NCBI GenBank assembly: GCA_903879875.1
Contig: CAIRNC010000564.1
Coordinates: 1 to 15,714, forward strand
Source: an uncultured Bacteroidota bacterium
GTDB taxonomy: Bacteria > Bacteroidota > Bacteroidia > Flavobacteriales > Flavobacteriaceae
Direction: 5' to 3'
DNA: 15,714 nucleotides
Part shown: piece by piece, positions 7,473-14,671 of the stretch
Layout: each line of letters begins with the position of its first letter
Numbering within the stretch: position 1 is the first letter of the stretch
Position numbers and translations under genes: made by a program
Notes under the pieces: generated by a model
Databases searched by the model: none
Told to the model about the DNA's origin: nothing
The model's input: the letters and a program-made list of their open reading frames with translations, nothing else

Positions 7473-7693
7473 TAAAGTGGTAAATTATATTTTTGCTTCA
7501 TTTTTGCCATAACGGCATCGTGTGAAGTAGTTTCGCCTCGTTCGATCTGTGCCAAACCTTTCTCAATTAGTTTTCCTAACAATTCCGACATATCAACATC
7601 AGAAACAGTCTCCAATTTGGATTTGTATTCTACAACTGGTTCTTCAACATTATGTAGCTTTTTATTTGTAATAGGGGAGTTTCGTTTGTTCAT
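7472..7693 (-). CDS. Antitoxin, module 1
   Basis: A 73-residue charged protein just upstream of the toxin in the same transcript. A flexible N-terminus carries KLHNVEEPV, then comes a helix (LLGKLIEKGLAQIERGE) and a C-terminal SHDAVMAKMKQKY segment. The same three elements appear in the neighbouring antitoxin (KLHDRVEEPV, LLEKALKESELG, SHEEMMKKVKAKY). No ribbon-helix-helix or helix-turn-helix is obvious, so autoregulation is assumed from the class, not seen. A -7 box lies 20 bases before the ATG. Confidence 0.78.
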   Translation of the reverse strand: MNKRNSPITNKKLHNVEEPVVEYKSKLETVSDVDMSELLGKLIEKGLAQIERGETTSHDAVMAKMKQKYNLPL

Positions 7694-7712
7694 AATTCTT
7701 GATTTAATGATT

Positions 7713-7720
7713 CAAATGTA
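7713..7720 (-). promoter_or_regulatory. -7 promoter box of toxin-antitoxin module 1
   Basis: TACATTTG on the minus strand, 20 bases before the antitoxin ATG, in the 80-base gap after the module 2 toxin. A loose inverted element (TTGA, 9 bases, TCAA) between the box and the ATG could be an operator, but it is weak. Confidence 0.5.
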
Positions 7721-7773
7721 CAAAAAAAGCAATCCTTTTAATGGCATCACTACTTAAAAACCGAGCTTTAAAA

Positions 7774-8073
7774 TTACAAAAAATTCGCTAAGTCGCCTGG
7801 ACTCTTAAGATTATTCCAAAAAACAAGTAAGTGAATTTGCTTTTTATTTTCTATAACTTTATAATACAAAGTAGTTTGTTTTGAAATTACAAGTTTATAA
7901 TAGGACTTTATTGGTTTTCCAATGAAAGGATTTACTGTTAATCTTTTTAAATTATCATCAGCTAAATAAATAAATTTTTCTGTTTCACTTTGATTCCATT
8001 TAAGGAATATAAATTCAATTTCATCAAGATAAGTTGTTGATGCTTCATGAAGCCATTTTATCTTATATCCCAT
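7774..8073 (-). CDS. RelE/ParE-type toxin, module 2
   Basis: A 99-residue protein of the same fold as the module 1 toxin. Shared positions include the KxKW start, DEIxFIxxKWN in the first helix, LxRLxxNPxxG, VISxQTTLYYxV and the final VFWNNxxxP. The start overlaps its antitoxin by 11 bases, so the two are translationally coupled. The two modules look like an old duplication rather than a recent one, since the sequences have diverged throughout. Target not determinable. Confidence 0.82.
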   Translation of the reverse strand: MGYKIKWLHEASTTYLDEIEFIFLKWNQSETEKFIYLADDNLKRLTVNPFIGKPIKSYYKLVISKQTTLYYKVIENKKQIHLLVFWNNLKSPGDLANFL

Positions 8074-8293
8074 TTATAAAAGGATATTTTGCTTTAACTT
8101 TTTTCATCATCTCTTCGTGAGAAATCCCTAATCCTAGTTCTGATTCTTTAAGCGCCTTTTCAAGCAACTGAACCAAAACAGGGTGCATCTCTTCTTCTTC
8201 TGAAGAATAAGCGGCTGATTTTTCAAACGCAGTTACTGGTTCTTCAACACGATCATGTAATTTGTCTGTTGTTTGTTTTTTTGGAGCTTCCAT
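8063..8293 (-). CDS. Antitoxin, module 2
   Basis: A 76-residue acidic protein partnered with the 7774-8073 toxin and related to the module 1 antitoxin (KLHDRVEEPV near the N-terminus, SHEEMMKKVKAKY near the C-terminus). The start is placed at the ATG at 8293. The frame stays open to a TTG at 8314, but that codon lies inside the -7 box. From the ATG, a -7 box sits 18 bases upstream and an AGGAA stretch immediately before. Confidence 0.78.
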   Translation of the reverse strand: MEAPKKQTTDKLHDRVEEPVTAFEKSAAYSSEEEEMHPVLVQLLEKALKESELGLGISHEEMMKKVKAKYPFINGI

Positions 8294-8311
8294 TTTATTC
8301 CTATTTAAAAA

Positions 8312-8319
8312 CAAATATA
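8312..8319 (-). promoter_or_regulatory. -7 promoter box of toxin-antitoxin module 2
   Basis: TATATTTG on the minus strand, matching TAnnTTTG, 18 bases before the antitoxin ATG. It also argues against the upstream TTG as a start codon. It diverges from the ABC-F promoter about 40 bases away. Confidence 0.55.
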
Positions 8320-8358
8320 CAAAAATCCTTAAACCCTTTTAGTCTTAAAATTAAAAGA

Positions 8359-8389
8359 TTGCTTCTTGGCTTTCAAAGCCTTACTTTTG
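8359..8389 (+). promoter_or_regulatory. Promoter of the ABC-F gene
   Basis: TTG at 8359-8361, a 20-base spacer and TACTTTTG at 8382-8389: a good match to both Bacteroidota promoter elements. Transcription should start near 8396, leaving only about 10 leader bases before the GTG at 8405. Confidence 0.68.
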
Positions 8390-8404
8390 CAAAAAAATAC
8401 ACTT

Positions 8405-10267
8405 GTGAATTACTTATCTATCGAAAATATCTCCAAATCTTTTGGCGAAAGAACCCTTTTTGAAAACCTATCTTTTGGGATTAACAAAGACCAAAAAATT
8501 GCTTTTATAGCCAAAAATGGTTCTGGGAAAACCTGCATTATGAAAATCATAAATGGTGAAGACGAACCCGATACCGGAAATGTAGTCTTGCGCAAAGGCA
8601 TCAACATGGCATTTTTATCGCAAGACAATAAATTGCAAGAGGAGTTGACCATTGAAGAAAGCATTTTTGCTAGTGATAATGTGGTATTAAAAGTTATCGA
8701 AGAATACGAAAAAGCATTAGAAAACCCTGAAAATGAAGAAGCCTACCAAACGGCTTTTGACAAAATGGACCAACACAATGCTTGGGATTTTGAAACGCAA
8801 TTCAAACAAATTCTCTTCAAATTAAAACTAGAAGATTTCAAACTAAAAGTAAAAAATCTTTCGGGCGGACAAAAAAAACGTTTGTCTTTGGCTATCATTC
8901 TTATCAATCGTCCGGACTTGTTGATTCTTGACGAACCCACCAATCACTTGGACTTAGAGATGATTGAGTGGTTAGAAAGTTATTTTGCCAAAGAAAATAT
9001 TACTTTGTTTATGGTGACGCACGACCGTTTTTTCTTGGAGCGCGTTTGTAATGAAATCATCGAATTGGACAACGGAAAACTGTACCAATACAAAGGCAAT
9101 TATTCTTATTATTTAGAGAAAAAAGAAGAGCGAATTGCCTCCGAAAATTCGAGTGTGGATAAAGCACAAAATCTTTTTGTAAAAGAATTAGAATGGATGC
9201 GCCGCCAACCAAAGGCTAGAACATGCAAGAGCAAATCAAGACAAGACGATTTTTATATCATTAAAGAAAAAGCACAAAACCGTCGAAGAGAAAATGCGGT
9301 TGAACTCGAAATCAATATGGAACGTATGGGAAGCAAAATTATTGAGCTTCACAAGATTTCGAAGAAATTTAAAGACCGAATAATTTTAGACAATTTTAGT
9401 TTTGATTTTCAGCGAGGCGAACGCATCGGAATTATCGGGAAAAACGGTACTGGAAAATCGACTTTCTTGAACCTCATTACTGGAACTATTCCTGTGGACG
9501 GTGGCAAGGTAATTACTGGTGATACCATAAAAATAGGTTATTATACTCAAAGTGGAATCAACCCAAAACCAGGACAAAAAGTCATTGATATTATCAAGGA
9601 ATACGGTGAATATATTCCGTTAACGAAAGGCAAAATTATCTCGGCGGGGCAACTGCTAGAACGCTTTCTATTTGACCGAAAAAAGCAACATGATTTTGTT
9701 GAAAAACTGAGTGGTGGCGAGTTGAAACGATTGTATTTATGTACGGTTTTGATTCAGAATCCTAACTTTTTGATTCTCGATGAGCCAACTAACGATTTGG
9801 ATATTGTAACGTTGAATGTCTTAGAAAGTTTCCTTTTAGATTATCCGGGTTGCCTGTTGGTAGTGTCGCACGACCGTTATTTTATGGATAAAATCGTGGA
9901 CAATCTATTTGTTTTTAGAGGACAAGGCGTGATTGAAAATTTCCCAGGTAATTACTCTGATTTCCGTGCTTATGAAGATTCTGTTGAACCTAAACAGTTG
10001 GAAAATGTAAACACTGAAAAAACAAATTGGAAACAAAACAATCCAACTGGGAATTTAACCTTCAACGAGCAAAAAGAATTTCAGAAAACAGAACGTGAAA
10101 TCAAGGATTTAGAAATCGAAAAAGCCAAAATTGAACAATTATTCTCTGACGGAAAAGTAGCCGATGCCGATATTGCAGCAAAAGCCAAAGAGTTAAAGAC
10201 CATCATAAATAAATTAGAATCGAAAGAAGAACGCTGGTTTGAACTTTCAAGTAAAATGGAAGGGTAA
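8405..10267 (+). CDS. ABC-F family ATPase, Uup-like
   Basis: A 620-residue soluble protein with two ATP-binding domains and no membrane segments; ABC-F proteins act on or near the ribosome. Domain 1 has AKNGSGKT (36-43), LSGGQ (152-156) and LDEPTNHLD (about 175-183). A basic interdomain linker follows (about 240-310, with WMRRQPKART). Domain 2 has GKNGTGKST (345-353), LSGGE (435-439) and LDEPTNDLD (about 458-466). The end (about 553-620) is a charged coiled coil, as in Uup. Start: the frame is open from a TTG at 8366, but that lies within the promoter, and GTG at 8405 gives the standard MNYLSIENISKSFGER beginning. Unusual: Cys44 directly after Walker A, and Cys274 in the linker, where I would expect Thr at both. 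Resistance type is not indicated. Confidence 0.92.
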   Translation: MNYLSIENISKSFGERTLFENLSFGINKDQKIAFIAKNGSGKTCIMKIINGEDEPDTGNVVLRKGINMAFLSQDNKLQEELTIEESIFASDNVVLKVIEEYEKALENPENEEAYQTAFDKMDQHNAWDFETQFKQILFKLKLEDFKLKVKNLSGGQKKRLSLAIILINRPDLLILDEPTNHLDLEMIEWLESYFAKENITLFMVTHDRFFLERVCNEIIELDNGKLYQYKGNYSYYLEKKEERIASENSSVDKAQNLFVKELEWMRRQPKARTCKSKSRQDDFYIIKEKAQNRRRENAVELEINMERMGSKIIELHKISKKFKDRIILDNFSFDFQRGERIGIIGKNGTGKSTFLNLITGTIPVDGGKVITGDTIKIGYYTQSGINPKPGQKVIDIIKEYGEYIPLTKGKIISAGQLLERFLFDRKKQHDFVEKLSGGELKRLYLCTVLIQNPNFLILDEPTNDLDIVTLNVLESFLLDYPGCLLVVSHDRYFMDKIVDNLFVFRGQGVIENFPGNYSDFRAYEDSVEPKQLENVNTEKTNWKQNNPTGNLTFNEQKEFQKTEREIKDLEIEKAKIEQLFSDGKVADADIAAKAKELKTIINKLESKEERWFELSSKMEG

Positions 10268-10272
10268 AAAAA

Positions 10273-10301
10273 GGAACCATCAAATTTCAACTGATGGTTC
10301 C
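10273..10301. terminator. Bidirectional terminator
   Basis: A perfect 10-bp stem (10273-10282 with 10292-10301) and 9-base loop, with an A-run on the left and a short T-rich stretch on the right. It lies 5 bases after the ABC-F stop and 34 bases past the convergent secreted-protein stop, so it serves both. Confidence 0.85.
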
Positions 10302-10335
10302 ATTTGTATTTTAATAATGTTACAACTAATACTAT

Positions 10336-12021
10336 TTAATTTTTAACCAATTTTTTAGTTACTTGCCCTTTTTCTGAGTCGATTTTCATAGTATAAATTC
10401 CTGATGCCATTTCAGATACATTGATTTTCAAATCAAATTTCCTATTAAATCGCTCTTGTTTTATCATTCGTCCATTGATATCAAAAATAGCAATTCCTGT
10501 AATAGTTTCATTATTTGGATTAGAGATTGAAATTGTGTTTACTACAGGATTAGGATAAACATCAAATGGACTTGTATCAAAAGTTGGTACTGCTAATTGT
10601 GGAGAAACCGTAAAATTATCTACAAAAATGGCGTGAGTTCCTGTAGGATTTGCAGGTGAATTATTGTGGAATCCAAAATAATATGGTCCGGTTACAGGAG
10701 GAGTAAAAGTAATTGTCTTTAAAACGTATGCTGTAGAATTTAATCCTGTTTCTGTCATCAAAACTGTAGTCTGAGCAGCAGGAGTTTGAGAAGTTCCAAC
10801 CGTTAATTGATAACTACTTGTATTCGTTGATACTGGATTCCCTCCAACATAATTAGCTACATAATAAGTGATATAAACAGCTGTTCCAGCAACTAAATTA
10901 ATACCTCTTGATAGCAACCATGTATCCGCTACAGTAGTAGTTGGAGTAACAGAATATACTATATTACTCCCGTCTTGTACGAGTTGCGGTGCAGTTGAAC
11001 CGAACATTCCAATTTGCCAATCATAAGTAGTAGGAGGAACAACCCCTGTTATCCAACCTAATAATGGCACTTTAGGTTCTTCAAAACTTGTATTGTAAGT
11101 AGGTATTGTTGGTTCATATACGGTATTAAATGGCAATGAACTTTTCCATGCGCTATATACACCCGAACCACAATTTTTACGGACATAAAATTGATAAACC
11201 GTACTTGGTGTTAAACCCGTTAAATGTACTGGACTTACTACATTGGTGAGCGATGCTATACCAGATCCTTGTACAAAATTTTCATACCCATATTCTAAAT
11301 CAACAGTACCACCAGACGTTACATTAAAAGTCAAGTCAACTGAATTCAATGTTTGATTGGTGTAATTTAAATAAGTTGGTTTTGAACATGCTACAGATTT
11401 ACCTAATCTAGTTTCTGGTCTAAAGCTAGAACTAGAGTAAGCTGCTGTCATAAGTGTAGGCGCGGTAGTGCCAGTTGTTGCTGCCAAAATTGATAATACA
11501 CTTGCTGATTTCGAATTGTTAGAATAAGCAACGTTATCGGCTGCAGCTAAAGGATTGGTGAAATTTTGATAATCAAAAGCAAGATACAAAGCGCCTCCAG
11601 TATAGGTAAAAGCAGTTCCTCCAACAAAAGGAATATCAAAATCACCAGTAGTTGCAGGAATTGTAACACTGGAATTACTTACTGTTGTCATTCCTGTAAT
11701 TGCAGTTGACCATGTTGTGCTTTTTAAATTTGTAGTATCAGTTGTATTTTCTAAGTAAATAACAATTGTTCCTGTTGTAGCCGTAGGCTGAGCGGTCATA
11801 TAATTAAATCCTAATGAATTGATTACGTCACCTGAAACAAGTCCAGATGCAGCCATTTCAGCAGCAGTAATAATCCAAACACTTCTTGTACAAGGTCTTG
11901 ATCCTTGAGGAGCTCTACCATTGGCAGAATTACTTAATCCAGAAACAGGTACATAATAATCGGTTTGAGCGCTTGCCACAATTGCAAAAAGTACAAAGCA
12001 AAAAAGTAAAAAATTTTTCAC
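10336..12021 (-). CDS. Secreted protein with type IX sorting domain and fibronectin III
   Basis: A 561-residue extracellular protein. Residues 1-19 are a signal peptide (ends VASAQ). Residues 20-205 form a Thr/Ser-rich beta domain without recognised enzyme motifs. About 212-302 is a fibronectin type III-like domain (LTGLTPSTVYQFYVR). About 305-480 resembles a jelly-roll or cleaved-adhesin-like module (DWQIG, WLLSRGINL, IFVDNFTVS). From about 486 comes a type A sorting domain for the type IX system: YPNPVVNTI, then GIAIFDINGRMI, then MASGIYTMKI, ending KKLVKN. The signal peptide delivers it to the periplasm, and the C-terminal domain should then be recognised by the type IX machinery and anchored or released. 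Likely role: adhesion or binding. The start codon is GTG, confirmed by the signal peptide and by the -7 box 28 bases upstream. Confidence 0.88.
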   Translation of the reverse strand: MKNFLLFCFVLFAIVASAQTDYYVPVSGLSNSANGRAPQGSRPCTRSVWIITAAEMAASGLVSGDVINSLGFNYMTAQPTATTGTIVIYLENTTDTTNLKSTTWSTAITGMTTVSNSSVTIPATTGDFDIPFVGGTAFTYTGGALYLAFDYQNFTNPLAAADNVAYSNNSKSASVLSILAATTGTTAPTLMTAAYSSSSFRPETRLGKSVACSKPTYLNYTNQTLNSVDLTFNVTSGGTVDLEYGYENFVQGSGIASLTNVVSPVHLTGLTPSTVYQFYVRKNCGSGVYSAWKSSLPFNTVYEPTIPTYNTSFEEPKVPLLGWITGVVPPTTYDWQIGMFGSTAPQLVQDGSNIVYSVTPTTTVADTWLLSRGINLVAGTAVYITYYVANYVGGNPVSTNTSSYQLTVGTSQTPAAQTTVLMTETGLNSTAYVLKTITFTPPVTGPYYFGFHNNSPANPTGTHAIFVDNFTVSPQLAVPTFDTSPFDVYPNPVVNTISISNPNNETITGIAIFDINGRMIKQERFNRKFDLKINVSEMASGIYTMKIDSEKGQVTKKLVKN

Positions 12022-12049
12022 AAGAAAAGTTTTTAAAAGTTAATAAAAA

Positions 12050-12057
12050 CAAATATA
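12050..12057 (-). promoter_or_regulatory. -7 promoter box of the secreted protein
   Basis: TATATTTG on the minus strand, 28 bases before the GTG start, in the 51-base gap after the symporter stop. No good -33 element is seen. Confidence 0.5.
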
Positions 12058-12072
12058 CTAGAATTTTTTAAT

Positions 12073-13323
12073 TTAATCTTCTTTTTCCCATTTTCCAACA
12101 ACCGAAGTGGCTAAAGCATTACCCAAAACGTTGGTTGCGCTTCTAAACATATCACAAAAATGGTCTATTGGAAGAATTAAAGCAATTCCTTCAATAGGAA
12201 TTTTAAACATGCCGCAGGTCGCAGCAACTACAACCAAACTTGCTCGAGGCACACCCGCTATGCCTTTGCTGGTGAGCATTAGTACAAACAACATGGTCAT
12301 TTGTGTTGGTGTGTCCAAATGTACTCCATAAGCCTGTGCTATAAAAATACTTGCAAATGTCATATACATCATACTTCCATCAAGATTAAAGGAATATCCC
12401 AAAGGCAACATGAAAGATACAATTTTATCTTTCACTCCAAATCGCTCTAATTCTTCTGTCAATTTTGGAAAAACAGCTTCCGAACTTGTGGTGCCAAAAG
12501 CAATTACTAAAGGGCTAACAATATGATGCAAAAGGGTTTTCATTCTTTTTCCTAAAAACACAAATCCAATGAATATCAGGAAAACCCATAAAGTTGAAAT
12601 ACCTATTAAAAAAGAACTAAAAAAGTTTTTATAAGTTACAAATAAAACACTGGCATCTTTTATGGCAAAAACGCCAGCAATAGCTCCAAAAACGCCTATA
12701 GGAGCAAATTTCATTACATAGTTAACCATTTTCAAAACAATATGAGCAGTCTTATCCAAAGCATTCACAACTGGTTTTGCGTGATTGCCAATGGCAGCGG
12801 CGGCCAATCCAAAAAAGATAGAAAATATAACAATTTGAAGAATTTCATTATTGGCCATTGCCTCAAATATACTTTTAGGAATGATGTGTTCTATGAAATT
12901 TTGAGCCGAAAAACTTTGCGATTTTTCTGTAACTTCACTTGCCGTAGCTACGTCAACATTAGATAAATTCAAACCTTCACCCGGTTTTAAAAGATTGACC
13001 CAAAACATTCCAATCAATAATGATATAAATGAGGCTGTGAAAAACCAACCTAAGGCCTTACCTCCTATTCTACCAACCGCTTTGATATCGCCCAACTTGG
13101 CAATTCCAACAACCAAAGTGGTGAAAACCAATGGAGAAATTATCATTTGAACCAATCGAATGAATACGGTAGCCAATAGTTTTATATTGTTGCTAAAACC
13201 TTTAGCGCTTTCTTCAGGCAAATTTTGATGTATCCAAATTCCTAAAATACCACCCAAAACCATGGCAATTAATATTTGAAAAGTAAGATTGCCTAATAAG
13301 GCTTTTGTATTTGTTTTAGTCAT
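12073..13323 (-). CDS. Dicarboxylate/amino acid:cation symporter
   Basis: A 416-residue inner-membrane secondary transporter of the DAACS family (DctA/GltP/EAAT fold): eight helices plus two hairpins. Visible parts are hairpin 1 with the Ser-rich GTTSSE (277-282), the cation-binding NLDGS in helix 7 (313-317), hairpin 2 SKGIAGVPR (352-360) and helix 8 DMFRSATN (391-398). By analogy with GltPh, helix 8 has Asp391, Arg394 and Asn398 at the substrate-binding positions. Arg points to an acidic side chain and Asp to an amino group, so glutamate/aspartate is favoured over plain dicarboxylates; this is an inference. The ATG at 13323 is preferred: the in-frame GTG further upstream would add 17 residues encoded by a 7-bp repeat array. 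It lies 77 bases after aroC. Confidence 0.92.
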   Translation of the reverse strand: MTKTNTKALLGNLTFQILIAMVLGGILGIWIHQNLPEESAKGFSNNIKLLATVFIRLVQMIISPLVFTTLVVGIAKLGDIKAVGRIGGKALGWFFTASFISLLIGMFWVNLLKPGEGLNLSNVDVATASEVTEKSQSFSAQNFIEHIIPKSIFEAMANNEILQIVIFSIFFGLAAAAIGNHAKPVVNALDKTAHIVLKMVNYVMKFAPIGVFGAIAGVFAIKDASVLFVTYKNFFSSFLIGISTLWVFLIFIGFVFLGKRMKTLLHHIVSPLVIAFGTTSSEAVFPKLTEELERFGVKDKIVSFMLPLGYSFNLDGSMMYMTFASIFIAQAYGVHLDTPTQMTMLFVLMLTSKGIAGVPRASLVVVAATCGMFKIPIEGIALILPIDHFCDMFRSATNVLGNALATSVVGKWEKED

Positions 13324-13326
13324 TTT

Positions 13327-13386
13327 TTTAAGTGTTCTGCATTCGGTGTTCGGTTTGCAGTTCCTACTGAACACTACAAACTGAAA
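13327..13386. repeat. Head-to-head 7-bp repeat arrays upstream of the symporter
   Basis: In the gap between aroC and the symporter. Plus-strand units from 13366: ACTGAAC, ACTACAA, ACTGAAA (to 13386). On the minus strand, reading leftward from 13361: ACTGCAA, ACCGAAC, ACCGAAT, GCAGAAC, and the weaker ACTTAAA (to 13327). All are in exact 7-base phase, and the two arrays face away from a 4-base centre (13362-13365). One pairing gives a 9-bp stem (13346-13354 with 13366-13374, one G-T pair). The tract is less AT-rich than its surroundings. Confidence 0.72.
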
Positions 13387-13400
13387 ACAAAATACTATTT

Positions 13401-14459
13401 TTAATATATTTTGTTCATTAAATAAAAATCAGCTAAAACGAGTGCCGCCATAGCTTCAACTATTGGAACTGCCCGAGGCACTACGCAAGGATCATGTCGG
13501 CCTTTTCCCATCATTTCAACATTTTCCCCTTGATTATTTAGCACTTGTTGTTTTTGCATAAGTGTGGCAACGGGCTTAAAAGCAACACGGAAATAAATAT
13601 CCATACCATTGGAAATGCCTCCTTGAATACCCCCTGAAAGATTGGATTTAGTAGAACCATCCAAGTTTTGCAAATCATTGTGCTCACTTCCTTTCATTAC
13701 AGCACCACAAAAACCACTACCGTATTCAAATCCTTTTACGGCATTAATAGAAAGCATTGCTTTACCTAACTCAGCATGAAGTTTATCAAAAACAGGTTCA
13801 CCCAAACCAATCGGTACATTTTGGATAACACAGGTAATGGTGCCTCCGACAGTATCGCCTGCTTTGCGAATTTCTTTAATATAAGCTTCCATTTTTTCTG
13901 CCGAAGCTGCATCTGGACAACGAACAGCATTGCTCTCAATTTTCGAAAAATCCAAATCTTGATAAGGCTTATCTATAAAAATATTCCCTACCGAAGAAAC
14001 AAAAGCATTGATTTTAATTTCGCTAATAACTTGTTTTGCAACAGCTCCTGCTACAACTCGACTTGCTGTTTCTCGGGCAGAACTTCTTCCTCCACCACGA
14101 TAATCACGAACTCCGTATTTTTTTTCATATACATAATCAGCATGACTCGGTCGATAGTTGTCTTTTAGATGGGAATAATCTTCTGATTTTTGATTGGTAT
14201 TTGGAATGATAAATCCAATTGGAGTTCCAGTTGTTTTTCCTTCAAATAGTCCAGATAAAAACTGTACCTCATCATTTTCTTTTCGTTGGGTTACAATGTC
14301 AGATTGACCTGGTTTTCGTCTGGACATTTCAAGTTGAATCGCATCAAAATCGAGCGTTATCCCCGCGGGGCAACCATCTATTATTCCTCCTAAGGCTTCT
14401 CCATGAGATTCTCCAAAAGTGGTAATTCTAAATAATGTGCCGTAACTATTTCCTGCCAT
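13401..14459 (-). CDS. aroC: Chorismate synthase
   Basis: A 352-residue enzyme of the shikimate pathway, converting 5-enolpyruvylshikimate-3-phosphate to chorismate with reduced FMN in the cytoplasm. The family signature is present throughout: TFGESHGEALG (14-24) with the conserved His19, SRRKPGQSDIVTQR near 45-58, YRPSHADYVYEKKYG near 102-116, RGGGRSSARETASRVVAGA near 120-138 and GRHDPCVVPRAVPIVEAMA near the C-terminus. Length is normal and no key residue is missing. It has its own -7 box and is probably the first gene of its transcript, possibly reading on into the symporter 77 bases away. One of the surest calls in the window. Confidence 0.97.
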   Translation of the reverse strand: MAGNSYGTLFRITTFGESHGEALGGIIDGCPAGITLDFDAIQLEMSRRKPGQSDIVTQRKENDEVQFLSGLFEGKTTGTPIGFIIPNTNQKSEDYSHLKDNYRPSHADYVYEKKYGVRDYRGGGRSSARETASRVVAGAVAKQVISEIKINAFVSSVGNIFIDKPYQDLDFSKIESNAVRCPDAASAEKMEAYIKEIRKAGDTVGGTITCVIQNVPIGLGEPVFDKLHAELGKAMLSINAVKGFEYGSGFCGAVMKGSEHNDLQNLDGSTKSNLSGGIQGGISNGMDIYFRVAFKPVATLMQKQQVLNNQGENVEMMGKGRHDPCVVPRAVPIVEAMAALVLADFYLMNKIY

Positions 14460-14475
14460 TTGTATTAGTTTTGAA

Positions 14476-14483
14476 CAAAAATA
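14476..14483 (-). promoter_or_regulatory. -7 promoter box of aroC
   Basis: TATTTTTG on the minus strand, 16 bases before the aroC ATG, the same sequence as upstream of the E2 gene. The leader would be very short. No clear -33 element. Confidence 0.55.
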
Positions 14484-14671
14484 CTATTTTAGTTTAATAT
14501 AAATAGCCTAAAAACAATTAATGAAATAGGATTTCAATCTATAAAATCAGAATGTGGGTTCCTTCATTTAGTTTACTCTAAAAAATATTAAGGCAACAAT
14601 AGTTTTGGAATTTAAAATAACTTGTAACGTTATGGAAGATTTTTTGATAAATTTACAGCAAAAATTATCCA

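Noticed and set aside
7167..8293. Possible CRISPR, integrase or prophage island around the toxin-antitoxin pairs
   Set aside because: No spaced direct repeats, recombinase gene or attachment-like duplication is visible; only the two modules are present.
8294..8314. Upstream TTG start for antitoxin 2
   Set aside because: The TTG overlaps the -7 box and would lie upstream of the transcription start.
13324..13374. 17-residue N-terminal extension of the symporter from a GTG
   Set aside because: The extra residues come from the 7-bp repeat array and are not hydrophobic or family-like; ATG at 13323 gives the normal start.
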